From: Castellaniella caeni NBRC 101664 | Lineage (GTDB): Bacteria; Pseudomonadota; Gammaproteobacteria; Burkholderiales; Burkholderiaceae_B | Length of the DNA stretch: 63,305 nt | Direction of reading: 5' to 3' | Assembly: GCF_001592225.1 (NCBI RefSeq) | Contig: NZ_BCWN01000020.1 | Coordinates: 1-63,305, forward strand | Shown: piece after piece, positions 1 to 10,988 of the stretch | Position numbering within the stretch: position 1 is the first letter of the stretch | How the letters are laid out: every line of letters starts with the position of its first letter | The notes under the pieces: generated by a model | The model's database searches: none | What the model was told of the DNA's origin: nothing | What the model saw: the letters and a program-made list of their open reading frames with translations, nothing else | Translations under genes and position numbers: made by a program

Positions 1-1444
<1,444 letters not shown>

Positions 1445-1561
1445 AAGAGACGTTTGGGCACGCTACCGCCGTGCTGTGACACGATCAGCAAGCGCGCAGA
1501 AAGGCTTGAGTGAGGCGACAAACACCCGCACTGTCTAGGCTCAAAACCTGGAAAGGTTGGC

Positions 1562-1599
1562 AGTATACAGTATTAACCCTAGATTACGCCAAAATGTAA
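1562..1599 (-). promoter_or_regulatory. Candidate promoter of the ketosynthase gene
   Basis: The 180-bp gap between the ketosynthase gene and hipB is AT-rich. On the minus strand it holds TTACAT followed after 17-18 nt by TTAATAC, and then TATACT. This could serve as a sigma-70 promoter about 120 nt upstream of the ATG. The call rests on hexamer similarity alone. Confidence 0.3.
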
Positions 1600-1626
1600 T
1601 TAATAATTACCATTGTCACTGACTTA

Positions 1627-1947
1627 TCAACGCTCCCGCATCGGTCTGCGTATCTTTCTAGCCTCTTTCAAAAATGCTTCCTCCCGCTCCCGGTCTTCCT
1701 GTTCGTTCAGGTCGTACATGTCGTCCAGGGTCGGGAGCCCGCCTTCTTGCCGCTTGACGTCAATCGTCAAACCCAAGGCATTGACAATACGCACGACCTT
1801 CCGAAAGCCGATATCAGCGGCCGACCCACGCTCAAACGCAGCCAGTGTCTGCCGGGTGATCGAACATCGCGACGCCAGCTGTTCAAGCGTCAGTCCTCGC
1901 TCGATGCGCAGTTTACGCACCAGCGCTCCGATTTGTAAAAGATCCAT
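1627..1947 (-). CDS. hipB: HipB-like XRE-family antitoxin/regulator
   Basis: This 106-residue protein has an N-terminal helix-turn-helix of the Cro/CI (XRE) type at about residues 8-62 (RGLTLEQLASRCSITRQTL, then AAFERG). HipB antitoxins bind their own promoter and neutralise the HipA kinase. The gene starts 21 nt after the hipA stop on the same strand, so the two are almost certainly co-transcribed, but the order hipA-hipB is the reverse of the E. coli hipBA operon. The C-terminal ~35 residues are charged (EREEAFLKEARK) and could be a tail that contacts the kinase. The family assignment is firm; toxin neutralisation is inferred from context. Confidence 0.8.
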   Translation of the reverse strand: MDLLQIGALVRKLRIERGLTLEQLASRCSITRQTLAAFERGSAADIGFRKVVRIVNALGLTIDVKRQEGGLPTLDDMYDLNEQEDREREEAFLKEARKIRRPMRER

Positions 1948-1949
1948 GA

Positions 1950-1975
1950 CCGCCTATCCCTTGTCCGCCTATCCC
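1950..1975. repeat. 11-bp direct repeat at the hipA-hipB junction
   Basis: CCGCCTATCCC occurs at 1950-1960 and again at 1965-1975, spanning the hipA stop codon and the gap before hipB. Each copy contains TATCC, which is one half of the HipB operator consensus known from E. coli (TATCC-N8-GGATA). Here the halves are direct rather than inverted, so an operator role is only a possibility. Confidence 0.5.
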
Positions 1976-3303
1976 CGCGAAGGGAGGCTGCCAGACCGCC
2001 CGGTATCGATAGACGCGAGACCGGCCTGCCAACATTTGATCATCGGCTGGCCGACCGTACCCATGAAGCGCGGGTTGTTTTCAGCGTAGAGGCGCAGCTC
2101 GTCAAGCGCGCGCCTGACGCCGCAGCTGACCTCGGCCAGCGCCACCTCGATAGTTTTAAGCGGCAAATTGCAAATTCTTACCCCAAAGTCTGTCAGTTTT
2201 TGCCTGGCAGGATACTTCTTTGAACCCAAGAGATCGAGCGCCAACATGTCTTCTGAAAGATAGGCGTTGGTCGTGCAAACGTCGTACGTCGGCGATAGCG
2301 TCGCTCTGATCACCCGCGGTTCCAAGGCAGCCCCCTCTTGCGGGCAGTACAGCAGAGTGAAGTTTTTCAGATGGGCATCGCCATTCCGGACAGCACAAGA
2401 CAAGGCAATCGACTTAAAAAGCCTCCGCATTTGCTCATCCGACGCCTCGGGCACTATCCACCGTTTTAGCGTCGAGACGACGCGCTCATAAGATGAAGTG
2501 TATTTGTAACTTGATGTGAAGGCATTGAGCGAACAAAAGTCCTCTGAAGCAAGCCCTGATAGCCCGTTTGTGCTAGTTTCAGCCCTGTCGAACCGTTCGA
2601 CAAGCAGCACCTGCCCGTCTCTGAACAAACGGGTCTCTGGCACGACAAGCCCTGCCAACTTGGCGGCCCTCAGGCAATAAAACTCGTTGGCAGCGAGCCA
2701 AGGCTTGTCGCTTGGACTCGCCTTGACGACGATGTCATCCGTTCTCAGCGTCAAACGAAGGTTCTGCCCGGGCGCCCTGTCGTCGCTGAACTTCTGCACA
2801 TCAGCTTCGTTGAGGCGAGCAAGCACTTTGGGCTGCATGCCGGAAATGGCAGAAAATGCCGCATCACTTCGGTACAGCGCGTTCAGAAGCTCCTCGGCGG
2901 AGCGGCTGGACATCAAGGCATCAAGCTCAAGTGTTCCTGCCTTGTCAGTTTGAGGTGCGCCGAAGGTGACTCGACCAATGGTCGTTCTTCCTACCAAAAA
3001 CAGAAGCGCCAAATCGTTGAAATCGACAACCAGCTTTGAATACCTTGCGGTCAGAACCCTGCGATGCTCCCCCTCAGGAAGGTTCATGTCGAACGCGGGC
3101 AACAAAACGCCTGGTCGCCGTGTGCGGTATGACTCGACCCTGACGGGCATCAACAGCGAAACGGCGAGCGACGGGTCGATCCCCTTTCGATAGGTGAAAG
3201 CAAAATGGTCGCCAGACTTCGTGAGAGTACCAACCGGAGTTTGCTCGACGAACACCTCGATCTCTCGGCAGGCATTTTTGAGCTGATGGATTGAGATCGC
3301 CAT
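1969..3303 (-). CDS. hipA: HipA-family serine/threonine kinase toxin
   Basis: This 444-residue protein has the HipA N-terminal subdomain followed by the HipA kinase fold. Visible elements are a Gly-rich loop SAISGMQPK (151-159), a probable ATP lysine in IVVKASP (~194), the VERFDR hinge (~235-240), the catalytic loop NGDAHLKNF (Asp309, Asn314) and the metal-binding Asp341 in SPTYDV. HipA kinases phosphorylate aminoacyl-tRNA synthetases (GltX in E. coli) and induce dormancy. The autophosphorylated loop serine of E. coli HipA aligns with Ala152, but Ser151 and Ser154 flank it. Length matches E. coli HipA. The gene is less GC-rich than its neighbours, which suggests horizontal acquisition. A near-consensus promoter lies just upstream. 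Confidence 0.88.
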   Translation of the reverse strand: MAISIHQLKNACREIEVFVEQTPVGTLTKSGDHFAFTYRKGIDPSLAVSLLMPVRVESYRTRRPGVLLPAFDMNLPEGEHRRVLTARYSKLVVDFNDLALLFLVGRTTIGRVTFGAPQTDKAGTLELDALMSSRSAEELLNALYRSDAAFSAISGMQPKVLARLNEADVQKFSDDRAPGQNLRLTLRTDDIVVKASPSDKPWLAANEFYCLRAAKLAGLVVPETRLFRDGQVLLVERFDRAETSTNGLSGLASEDFCSLNAFTSSYKYTSSYERVVSTLKRWIVPEASDEQMRRLFKSIALSCAVRNGDAHLKNFTLLYCPQEGAALEPRVIRATLSPTYDVCTTNAYLSEDMLALDLLGSKKYPARQKLTDFGVRICNLPLKTIEVALAEVSCGVRRALDELRLYAENNPRFMGTVGQPMIKCWQAGLASIDTGRSGSLPSRG

Positions 3304-3333
3304 GTTGATCTCTGAATGTTAAATATAACTAAC

Positions 3334-3362
3334 TATTTATCAAAAACTATAGCTAATGTCAA
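3334..3362 (-). promoter_or_regulatory. Sigma-70 promoter of hipAB
   Basis: On the minus strand a perfect -35 TTGACA (3362-3357) is followed after 17 nt by TAAATA (3339-3334), about 30 nt upstream of the hipA ATG, inside a strikingly AT-rich stretch. ACTAT repeats overlap the -10 region and could be repressor contacts. Confidence 0.6.
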
Positions 3363-3442
3363 TTTAATTTAACTTTATAAAGCGGATAGGGTATTTGGAC
3401 GGGACTGGAGCGGCGGGGTTGTTCTTGGTTTGTCGCATCTCT

Positions 3443-3549
3443 CCACGTCGCGGCCTGCAGGCCGCTCCGATTCGATAGGCGTAGAAGGAGCCGCAGGGCT
3501 CCTTCTACGTCCGATCTCATCCACCTCGCGGCTTGCAGGCCGCTCCGAT
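3443..3549. repeat. Two 29-nt near-identical direct repeats with a palindromic core
   Basis: The segments 3443-3471 and 3521-3549 match except for two bases and lie 78 nt apart. The first contains the perfect 16-bp palindrome GCGGCCTGCAGGCCGC (3450-3465); the second carries one change in it. Each copy is followed by a GC-rich hairpin with a GCAG loop (3481-3508 and 3561-3584), so the whole ~78-nt unit looks duplicated. Confidence 0.8.
3481..3508. terminator. Hairpin with 12-bp perfect stem, probable terminator
   Basis: GTAGAAGGAGCC and GGCTCCTTCTAC form a perfect 12-bp stem around a GCAG loop. It lies 3' of livF, behind a second hairpin, and could stop transcription arriving from the liv operon before hipA. 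Confidence 0.65.
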
Positions 3550-3599
3550 GAAACAGGCGGAAAAGGGGCCGCAGGGCCCCTTTTCTGTCCTGTTTCATC
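3547..3599 (-). terminator. Long two-part hairpin ending the liv operon
   Basis: The outer stem pairs GATGAAACAGG (3547-3557) with CCTGTTTCATC (3589-3599). The inner stem pairs AAAAGGGGCC (3561-3570) with GGCCCCTTTT (3575-3584) around GCAG. It overlaps the livF stop codon and ends in a T run on either strand, as expected of an intrinsic terminator. Confidence 0.75.
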
Positions 3600-4302
3600 C
3601 CCCCAGATACGCTTTGCGGACTTCGTCGTTGCTCAGCAGGTTGGCGCCGGTGTCGGCCAGCACCACCTTGCCGGTTTCCAGCACGTAGCCGCGGTCGGCG
3701 ACTTGCAGCGCCTTGTTGGCGTTCTGTTCGACCAGGAATACCGTGATGCCTTCGTCGCGGATGGTGCGGATGATGTCGAAGATCTGCGCGATGATGAGCG
3801 GGGCCAGGCCCAGCGTGGGTTCGTCGAGCAGCAGCAGCTTGGGGCGCGTCATGAGCGCCCGCCCGATGGCCAGCATCTGCTGTTCGCCCCCCGACATCGT
3901 GCCCGCGCGCTGGTTGGCGCGCTCTTTCAGGCGGGGGAACAGGTCGAAGATGTGCTGCATGCTTTCTTCGGTTTGCACTTTGTTCAGGAAGAACGCGCCC
4001 ATGTTGAGGTTTTCGGCCACGGTCAGGTCAGGGAACACGCGCCGTCCCTCGGGCGAGATGGCGATGCCGCGCTGCATGACGTTGTGCGTGGGAGCTTCGG
4101 TGATGTCTTCGCCCAGAAAGCTGATCTTGCCCGAACGCGCGCGTGGGTTGCCGCAGACCGTCATGAGCAAGGTGGTCTTTCCCGCCCCGTTGGCGCCGAT
4201 CAGGGTGACGATCTCGCCCTGATTGACCTCGACCGAGACCTCGTTGAGCGCCTGGATGGCGCCATAAAACGTACTGACGTTCTCGAGCTTGAGCACGGTC
4301 AT
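3595..4302 (-). CDS. livF: Branched-chain amino acid ABC transporter ATP-binding protein LivF
   Basis: This 235-residue ABC ATPase hydrolyses ATP on the cytoplasmic face to drive branched-chain amino acid import. Walker A is GANGAGKTT (36-44), the signature motif is MSGGEQQ, Walker B is LLLLDEPTLGL, and the H-loop region reads FLVEQNANKAL, typical of LivF. It is the last gene of livK-livHMGF, and its ATG overlaps the livG stop by 4 nt (ATGA), so translation is probably coupled. The usual LivF length (~233-237) is matched. Substrate specificity cannot be read from the ATPase. Confidence 0.92.
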   Translation of the reverse strand: MTVLKLENVSTFYGAIQALNEVSVEVNQGEIVTLIGANGAGKTTLLMTVCGNPRARSGKISFLGEDITEAPTHNVMQRGIAISPEGRRVFPDLTVAENLNMGAFFLNKVQTEESMQHIFDLFPRLKERANQRAGTMSGGEQQMLAIGRALMTRPKLLLLDEPTLGLAPLIIAQIFDIIRTIRDEGITVFLVEQNANKALQVADRGYVLETGKVVLADTGANLLSNDEVRKAYLGG

Positions 4303-5063
4303 TCCCCCAGATAAGCTTTGATGACGCGGGGATCCGTGCGGACCTCCTGCGGCAGCCCCGTGATGATGGGCTTGCCGTGTTCCATGACCAGGATGCGATC
4401 GGACACCCCCATGACCAGGCTCATGTCGTGCTCGATGAGCAGCACCGCCACGCCGTATTCGCGGCGCAGCTGGTCGATGAGCGCCTGCAGTTCGCGCTTT
4501 TCCTGGGGGTTGAGGCCGGCGGCGGGCTCGTCGAGCATCAGCAGGCGCGGCTGCGTGATCATGCAGCGGGCGATCTCCAGGCGCCGCTGGTGCCCGTAGG
4601 CCAGGTTACCGGCTTCGCGGTTGGCGTATTCGCGGATGCCCATGAAGTCGAGCCACTGCACGGCCTGCTTCTTGGCATTGGCCTCGGAATGGCGGAACGA
4701 CGGCAGCTTCAGCAAGCCTTGCAGCAGCCCGGTTTCCATGTGCGTGTGCTGGGCAACCAGCAGGTTTTCAAGCACGGTGAGGTTCTTGAACAGGCGCACG
4801 TTTTGGAAGGTGCGCACCAGACCGTGGCGCGCCACCTTGTGGCTGGGCAGGCCCGTGATGGGCTTGTTGCCCATCACGATGGCGCCCGTGGTGGGCTTGT
4901 AGAAGCCCCCCACGCAGTTGAACACCGTGGTCTTGCCCGCGCCGTTGGGCCCGATGATGGCGAACACTTCGTTTTTGCGTACTTCGAACTCGACCTGATC
5001 GACGGCCAGCAGGCCGCCAAAGCGCATGGTGAGCCCGCTGACGGTCAGTAATGCTTCACTCAT
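4299..5063 (-). CDS. livG: Branched-chain amino acid ABC transporter ATP-binding protein LivG
   Basis: This 254-residue ABC ATPase pairs with LivF. It carries Walker [10 protein letters not shown] (~38-46), the LivG-typical RTFQNVRLF, signature-region [14 protein letters not shown] (the signature glycines are replaced, as is usual in LivG), Walker [14 protein letters not shown] and [11 protein letters not shown] at the H-loop. It overlaps both livM and livF by 4 nt, consistent with a tightly coupled operon. Confidence 0.92.
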   Translation of the reverse strand: MSEALLTVSGLTMRFGGLLAVDQVEFEVRKNEVFAIIGPNGAGKTTVFNCVGGFYKPTTGAIVMGNKPITGLPSHKVARHGLVRTFQNVRLFKNLTVLENLLVAQHTHMETGLLQGLLKLPSFRHSEANAKKQAVQWLDFMGIREYANREAGNLAYGHQRRLEIARCMITQPRLLMLDEPAAGLNPQEKRELQALIDQLRREYGVAVLLIEHDMSLVMGVSDRILVMEHGKPIITGLPQEVRTDPRVIKAYLGE

Positions 5064-6282
5064 GATTCCAATTCCACTTGCGGACGTTTCACCGGCAGCA
5101 ATCCTTGCGGACGCCAGACCATCATTACCACCATCACCAGGCCGAAAATCAGCATGCGATACTGGGCGAATTCACGGGCGATCTCGGGCACCACCGTGAG
5201 CAGCACGGCGGCCAGAATCACCCCCAGCTGCGAGCCCATGCCGCCCAGCACCACGATGGCCAGGATCAGGGCCGATTCGATGAAGGTGAAGGATTCGGGG
5301 TTCACCAGCCCCTGGCGGGCGGCGAAGAACGCCCCGCCAAAGCCGGCGAACATGGCCCCCATGGTAAAGGCCGAGAGCTTGATGTTGCGCGGGTTCAGGC
5401 CCAGCGAACGGCAGGCGATCTCGTCTTCGCGCAAGGCCTCCCAGGCGCGACCGATGGGCATGCGGATGAGCCGGCTGGTGAAGTACAGGGTGAAGAGCAC
5501 CAATACGAAGGCCATCAGGTACAGGTAGATGACCACGTCTTGGCTGTTGAACGACCAGCCCATCAGCTCGTGGAAGGTGGGCGAACCGTCCGTCGTGCGG
5601 CGCACCATCTGGTAGCCGAAGAACGACGGCTTGGGAATGCCGGAAATGCCGTCCGGGCCACCGGTGAAGCTGTACAGATTGATGAGCAGCAGGCGGATGA
5701 TTTCACCAAAGCCCAGCGTGACGATGGCGAGGTAGTCGCCGCGCAGCCGCAGCACCGGAAAGCCCAGGATGAAGCCGAAGAAGGCCGACATCAGCCCGGC
5801 AAACGGCAGCGCCTGCCAGAAGCCCCAGCCCGCCCAGTGGTACAGCAGCGCGTAGGTATAGGCGCCCGTGGCGTAGAAACCCACGAAACCGAGGTCGAGC
5901 AGACCGGCAAAGCCCACGACGATGTTCAGGCCCAGGCCCAGCATCACGTAGATGAGCACCAGCGTGGCGATGTCCACCTGCGCCCGGCCCGTGAAAAACG
6001 GCCAGACCAGGGCGAACAGAATCAGCACGATGATGGCCTTGTGCCGGGTCTTGTCGGAAAACGCCGGCAGCTTCAGGCGCGTGGGCGCCCCCGATTTGCG
6101 CTTGAGCAACGGACGCAGCATCTGGATGAGGAAGACGGCCAGCATGCCGCCGATGATCATCTTCCAGTCGGGTTGCAGGTAGGTTTCCTGACCCTTGCGC
6201 AGGATTTGCAGGCCATAGACCGGCGCGATGATGACCCCCGCCAGAACGGCGGCGATCAGTGAATTTTTGACATTCTGCATCA

Positions 6283-6283
<1 letters not shown>
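5060..6283 (-). CDS. livM: Branched-chain amino acid ABC transporter permease LivM
   Basis: This 407-residue inner-membrane permease has about ten hydrophobic segments. The N-terminal ~75 residues (two segments, then a basic linker RPLLKRKSG) are the extension typical of E. coli-type LivM, and the core contains [20 protein letters not shown] and the EAA-like loop [17 protein letters not shown]. It forms the translocation pore with LivH. The start codon overlaps the livH stop region. Confidence 0.92.
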
Positions 6284-7212
<929 letters not shown>

Positions 7213-7246
7213 AATGGCGGCACTGACAAAGTAAAGACAGGGCGGG

Positions 7247-7264
7247 AACCCTGGTAACAGGGTT
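7247..7264. other. Small hairpin between livK and livH
   Basis: AACCCTG and CAGGGTT pair perfectly around GTAA, 35 nt upstream of the livH start. Together with the stronger hairpin at 7298-7319 it forms a structured spacer that may tune read-through or mRNA decay. Confidence 0.4.
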
Positions 7265-7297
7265 TGGCAATTTACCAGACTTCCCGCTGGAAGAGAC

Positions 7298-7319
7298 GGC
7301 CCCGGCGTGTGCCGGGGCC
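7298..7319 (-). terminator. GC-rich hairpin after livK, partial terminator or mRNA stabiliser
   Basis: GGCCCCGGC and GCCGGGGCC form a perfect 9-bp stem with a GTGT loop, 12 nt after the livK stop. There is no long T run, so it more likely attenuates or protects the livK message than fully terminates. Confidence 0.6.
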
Positions 7320-7331
7320 TGCCAAGCCTCG

Positions 7332-8450
7332 TTAGGGCTGGATTTGAGTCATGTTGCCGTTGGCATCCCAGCGATAGACGGCGAACTCGAAATGCTTGAG
7401 GTCACCCTTGGCATCGTAGTCCACCTGGCCGATGCCTGTCTTGAAGCTGTGCGAGTGCATGTAGTCGGCCACCTTGGCCGGGTCGGTGCCCACGGCGTTG
7501 ATGCTGTCGGCCAGCACCTGCATGGCGGCATAGGCCGGCATGGTGAAGGCGCCATCGGGGCTGCGATTGTATTTCTTGAAGTTTTCAAGAATCTGCTCGT
7601 TGCCCTTCATCTTGGTGAAGTCGGCGGGCAGCGTGACCAGCAGCTTGTCGACGGCGGGGCCGGCGATGGCCACGAGGTCTTTGTTGGCGACGCCTTCAGG
7701 CCCCATGAACTGGGTGTCGAGGCCTTGTTCGCGCGCCTGGCGCAGCAGCAGGCCCAGTTCGGGGTGGTAGCCGCCAAAATAGATGAGGTCGGGGCCCAGG
7801 GCCTTGAGCTTGGAGATGACGGCGGAATAATCGCTGTCGCCCACGTTGATGCCCTCGAAGAGCGCGACGTTGGCGCCGTCTTTTTCAAGCGTTTTCTGCA
7901 CCTGGGTGGCCACGCCCGAGCCGTAGGTCTGCTTGTCGTGCAGGATGGCGATTTTCTTGGGCTTGAGCTGCTTGACGATGTAGTCGGCGGCAAACGGGCC
8001 TTGCTGGTCGTCGCGCCCGATGGTGCGGAAGAAGAAGTGCGGCTTGATGGTATCGGTGACCAGTGGCGAAGTGGCGCCCGGGGTAATGGCGACGATGCCT
8101 TCCTGTTCGTAGACGTTGACGGCGGGCACCGTGGTGCCCGAGCAGGCGTGGGCCACGGCGAACTTGGCGCCCGAGTTGACCACGCGGTTGGCCGCCGGCA
8201 CGGCCTGCTTGGGCTCGCAGCCGTCGTCGATGAGCAGGGGTTCGAGCTTCATGCCCTTGATGCCGCCCGCGGCATTGAGCGCATCGATGGCGGTGAGCGC
8301 GCCGGCCTGGATTTGGTCACCGTACTGGGTATTGGGACCGGTCATGGGCTGCGGAATGCCAATCTTCAGAGTATCGGCCTGGGCGCCGGTTGCAAGCGCC
8401 AGAGCGCCAAACGCCAGCACGACGGGGGTGATGCGCAAGTTGAACTTCAT
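7332..8450 (-). CDS. livK: Branched-chain amino acid ABC transporter periplasmic binding protein LivK
   Basis: This is a 372-residue type I periplasmic binding protein (Leu/Ile/Val-binding family). The ATG at 8450 is preferred over one 60 nt upstream: it follows GGAGACAT and gives a clean Sec signal peptide (MKFNLRITPVVLAFGALAL, cleavage after GAQA). The mature protein starts DTLKIGIPQPMTGP and contains AHACSGTTVPAVNVYEQE and FFRTIGRDDQQGPFAADYIV, typical of LivK. It delivers substrate to LivHMGF encoded downstream. A close paralogue lies at 14103-15224. Confidence 0.92.
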   Translation of the reverse strand: MKFNLRITPVVLAFGALALATGAQADTLKIGIPQPMTGPNTQYGDQIQAGALTAIDALNAAGGIKGMKLEPLLIDDGCEPKQAVPAANRVVNSGAKFAVAHACSGTTVPAVNVYEQEGIVAITPGATSPLVTDTIKPHFFFRTIGRDDQQGPFAADYIVKQLKPKKIAILHDKQTYGSGVATQVQKTLEKDGANVALFEGINVGDSDYSAVISKLKALGPDLIYFGGYHPELGLLLRQAREQGLDTQFMGPEGVANKDLVAIAGPAVDKLLVTLPADFTKMKGNEQILENFKKYNRSPDGAFTMPAYAAMQVLADSINAVGTDPAKVADYMHSHSFKTGIGQVDYDAKGDLKHFEFAVYRWDANGNMTQIQP

Positions 8451-8625
8451 TCGAGATGTCTCCGGTAGAGGCGCCACTGGCTGGAGAAGCCACCCGGTTG
8501 GGTGCTTCAAGCCAGGACGCCAAGCCTTGGTTTATTGCTCTCCGCCCTGAGCGGCAGGCGTATTCTGACGGCTTGATCCCGGAGTGTCACTACGGTTAAT
8601 CCCTGATGACCACCTGTTACCCGGC

Positions 8626-8649
8626 GCGAACCGGGCAACCGACGTTGTG
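8626..8649 (-). terminator. Hairpin downstream of proC
   Basis: On the minus strand GTTGCCCGG pairs with CCGGGTAAC (eight Watson-Crick pairs and one G-U) 16 nt after the proC stop. It is a plausible proC terminator although a T run is lacking. Confidence 0.4.
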
Positions 8650-8664
8650 GGCGCCGCCCCGGGT

Positions 8665-9510
8665 TCAGCGGGAGAATTCCTGCGCCAGCTCGTGTGCGCG
8701 GCGCGCGGCGGCGGCCACCGCTTCGTCCATGATCGCGGCCAGGCCGCGCTGTTCGAACACGGCCAGGGCGGCGGCGGTGGTGCCGCCTTTCGAGGTGACC
8801 CGTTCGCGCAGCACGGCAGGCGTATCGGGCGACAAGGTGGCCAGTTGCGTGGCGCCATGAAACGTGGCCAGCGCCAGCTGGCGCGCCTGCTCGGCGTCCA
8901 GCCCCTGGCGGACGCCGGCCGCGATCAGCGCTTCGAGAAACAGGAAGACGTACGCCGGGCCGCTGCCCGAGAGGGCCGTGACGGCGTCGATCGCCGTGTC
9001 GTCAGGCACCCACAGCACCTCGCCCACCGCGCGCAGCAGGGTCTCGGCCAGCGCGTGGTCGTCCGCATCGACCCCCGGCATGGCCGTCATGCCCGTCATG
9101 CCGCAGGCGATGAGGGCCGGGGTATTGGGCATGCAGCGCACGATGCGGGTGTAAGGGCCTTGCGCGTCGCCCAGCCAGCGGGCGATGGCCGCGCTGGGGA
9201 TGCCTGCGGCGATGCTGATGACCAGCGTGCCCGGCTTGAGCCAGGGCTGGCATTGCCGTACCACCTCGGCCATCACCTGGGGCTTGACGGCGAAGAACCA
9301 GACCCGGCACTCGGACAGGCGCGCGTCGGGGGCGGCCGCGGCGTGCGCCCCGAGGGCTTCCCAGCGCTCGCGCGCCGCGGCGTTGTGGTCGATGACGTGG
9401 ATGTCCGCGGCGGCGCAGCGCCGCCCGATCAGGCCACTGGCCAGGGCGCTGGCCATGTTGCCGCCGCCGATCAAGGCCAGGGAGAGTTGAGTGTTCGTAG
9501 TCTTTGCCAT
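8665..9510 (-). CDS. proC: Pyrroline-5-carboxylate reductase
   Basis: This 281-residue protein catalyses the last step of proline synthesis, NAD(P)H-dependent reduction of pyrroline-5-carboxylate, in the cytoplasm. The N-terminal Rossmann motif is ALIGGGNMASALASGLI. The C-terminal dimerisation domain carries the family signature around DAVTALSGSGPAYVFLFLEA, followed by TSKGGTTAAALAVFEQ. Length is as usual (~270-280). It stands alone, divergent from ugpB. Confidence 0.95.
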   Translation of the reverse strand: MAKTTNTQLSLALIGGGNMASALASGLIGRRCAAADIHVIDHNAAARERWEALGAHAAAAPDARLSECRVWFFAVKPQVMAEVVRQCQPWLKPGTLVISIAAGIPSAAIARWLGDAQGPYTRIVRCMPNTPALIACGMTGMTAMPGVDADDHALAETLLRAVGEVLWVPDDTAIDAVTALSGSGPAYVFLFLEALIAAGVRQGLDAEQARQLALATFHGATQLATLSPDTPAVLRERVTSKGGTTAAALAVFEQRGLAAIMDEAVAAAARRAHELAQEFSR

Positions 9511-9584
9511 GGAGAGCCCGGTGTGAGTGCGTTCTCGAAATTACGGATTGTCCGCCCTGACCCGAGTTTGCCACAATAAGTGCC

Positions 9585-9590
9585 TATAAT
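9585..9590 (+). promoter_or_regulatory. Candidate -10 element upstream of ugpB
   Basis: A perfect TATAAT lies 81 nt before the ugpB ATG. No good -35 is seen at 17 nt, so an activator may be needed. I found no clear PhoB box. Confidence 0.35.
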
Positions 9591-9671
9591 CCTTCGCTTC
9601 GGCAGCCGGGCCCGGACAAGGGGTCAGGCTGCGCCTGGTTCTCTGGCACCCATACCCCACAGGAGACACGG

Positions 9672-10985
9672 ATGGCATCCTCCCTTTCCCGCATGACCGT
9701 ATTGGCCGCCTTGCTGGCCAGCGCCAGCGTCGCGCAGGCGGCAACCGACATCACGTTCTGGCACTCGATGGAAGGGCCGCTGGGCGAACGGGTCGATGCC
9801 ATGGCCAAGGCCTTCAACGCCAGCCAGTCCGACTACGTCGTGCACCCGGTCTACAAGGGGGCCTACGGCGAATCCATGAACGCCGGCATCGCCGCTTTCC
9901 GGGCGGGCAACGCACCCGACATCCTGCAGGTGTTCGAGGTCGGCACGGCCACCATGATGTATGCCAAGGGGGCGGTGCAGCCGGTGCAGCTGCTCTCCGA
10001 AAAAGTGGGTGATCCCATCGACCCCACGGGCTTTCTCGGCGCGGTGGCGGGCTACTACGCCTCCACCGACGGCAAGCTGGTCTCGATGCCCTTCAACAGC
10101 TCCACGCCGGTGCTCTACTACAACAAAGACGCTTTCAAGAAGGCCGGGCTCGACCCCGAAACTCCGCCCAAAACCTGGCCCGAAGTCGCCGAGGCCGCCA
10201 AGAAGCTGCGGGCCTCCGGCATGGAATGCGGCTATTCCACCGCCTGGCCGTCCTGGGTGCTGCTGGAAAACTTCGCCGCCTGGCACAACATTCCCTATGC
10301 GTCACTGGATAACGGCTTCGGCGGCCTGGGCGCGCGCCTGCAGCTCGACAGCAACCCGCTGTTTCACAAGCACCTGAGCTTCCTCGCCGACATGGCCAAG
10401 GCGGGCGAATTCACCTACGGCGGACGCGGCGATGCCGGCAATGCGCTGTTCATCTCGGGCAAGTGCGGCATGTACACCGGATCGAGCGGCATGCGGGCCG
10501 CCATCATCAAAAACGGGCAGTTTGCCTTCGGCACCTCTACCCTTCCCTATTACCCGGACGTCAAGGGCGCACCGCAGAACTCCATCATCGGCGGCGCCTC
10601 GCTGTGGGTCTTCTCGCGCAAGAGCGACGATACCTACAAGGGGGTCATCCGCTTCTTCAAGTACCTTGCCAGCCCCGAGCAGGCCGCGGCCTGGCACCAG
10701 GGCACGGGCTACGTTCCCGTCACCAAGGCCGGCTACGAACTCACCAAGCAGTCCGGCTTCTATGAAAAGAACCCGGGCACCGAAGTCGCCGTGCAGCAGC
10801 TCAACGCCCAGACCACGGTCAATTCCCGTGGCGTGCGCCTGGGCTTCCTGCCGCAAATCCGCGACATCGAAGACAGTACGATGGAACAGGTCTTCGCCGG
10901 CAAGATGAGCCCCGACGTGGGCCTGAAGAAAATGACCGACGAAGGCAACGCCCTGCTCGCACGCTTCCAGAAGAGCGTCAAGTAG
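9672..10985 (+). CDS. ugpB: sn-Glycerol-3-phosphate ABC transporter binding protein
   Basis: This 437-residue extracellular solute-binding protein (family 1) has a Sec signal peptide (MASSLSRMTVLAALLASASV, cleavage after AQA). The mature part begins ATDITFWHSMEGPLGERVD, and AKGAVQPV and FNSSTPVLYYNKDAF are typical of UgpB. It captures glycerol-3-phosphate or its diesters in the periplasm. AGGAGA sits eight nt before the ATG. First gene of ugpBAEC, in the usual order. Confidence 0.93.
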   Translation: MASSLSRMTVLAALLASASVAQAATDITFWHSMEGPLGERVDAMAKAFNASQSDYVVHPVYKGAYGESMNAGIAAFRAGNAPDILQVFEVGTATMMYAKGAVQPVQLLSEKVGDPIDPTGFLGAVAGYYASTDGKLVSMPFNSSTPVLYYNKDAFKKAGLDPETPPKTWPEVAEAAKKLRASGMECGYSTAWPSWVLLENFAAWHNIPYASLDNGFGGLGARLQLDSNPLFHKHLSFLADMAKAGEFTYGGRGDAGNALFISGKCGMYTGSSGMRAAIIKNGQFAFGTSTLPYYPDVKGAPQNSIIGGASLWVFSRKSDDTYKGVIRFFKYLASPEQAAAWHQGTGYVPVTKAGYELTKQSGFYEKNPGTEVAVQQLNAQTTVNSRGVRLGFLPQIRDIEDSTMEQVFAGKMSPDVGLKKMTDEGNALLARFQKSVK

Positions 10986-10988
10986 GCC

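Noticed and set aside
1950-1975. Classical HipB operator
   Set aside because: TATCC halves are present but as direct repeats, not as TATCC-N8-GGATA, and they lie between the genes instead of at the promoter. Kept only as a repeat.
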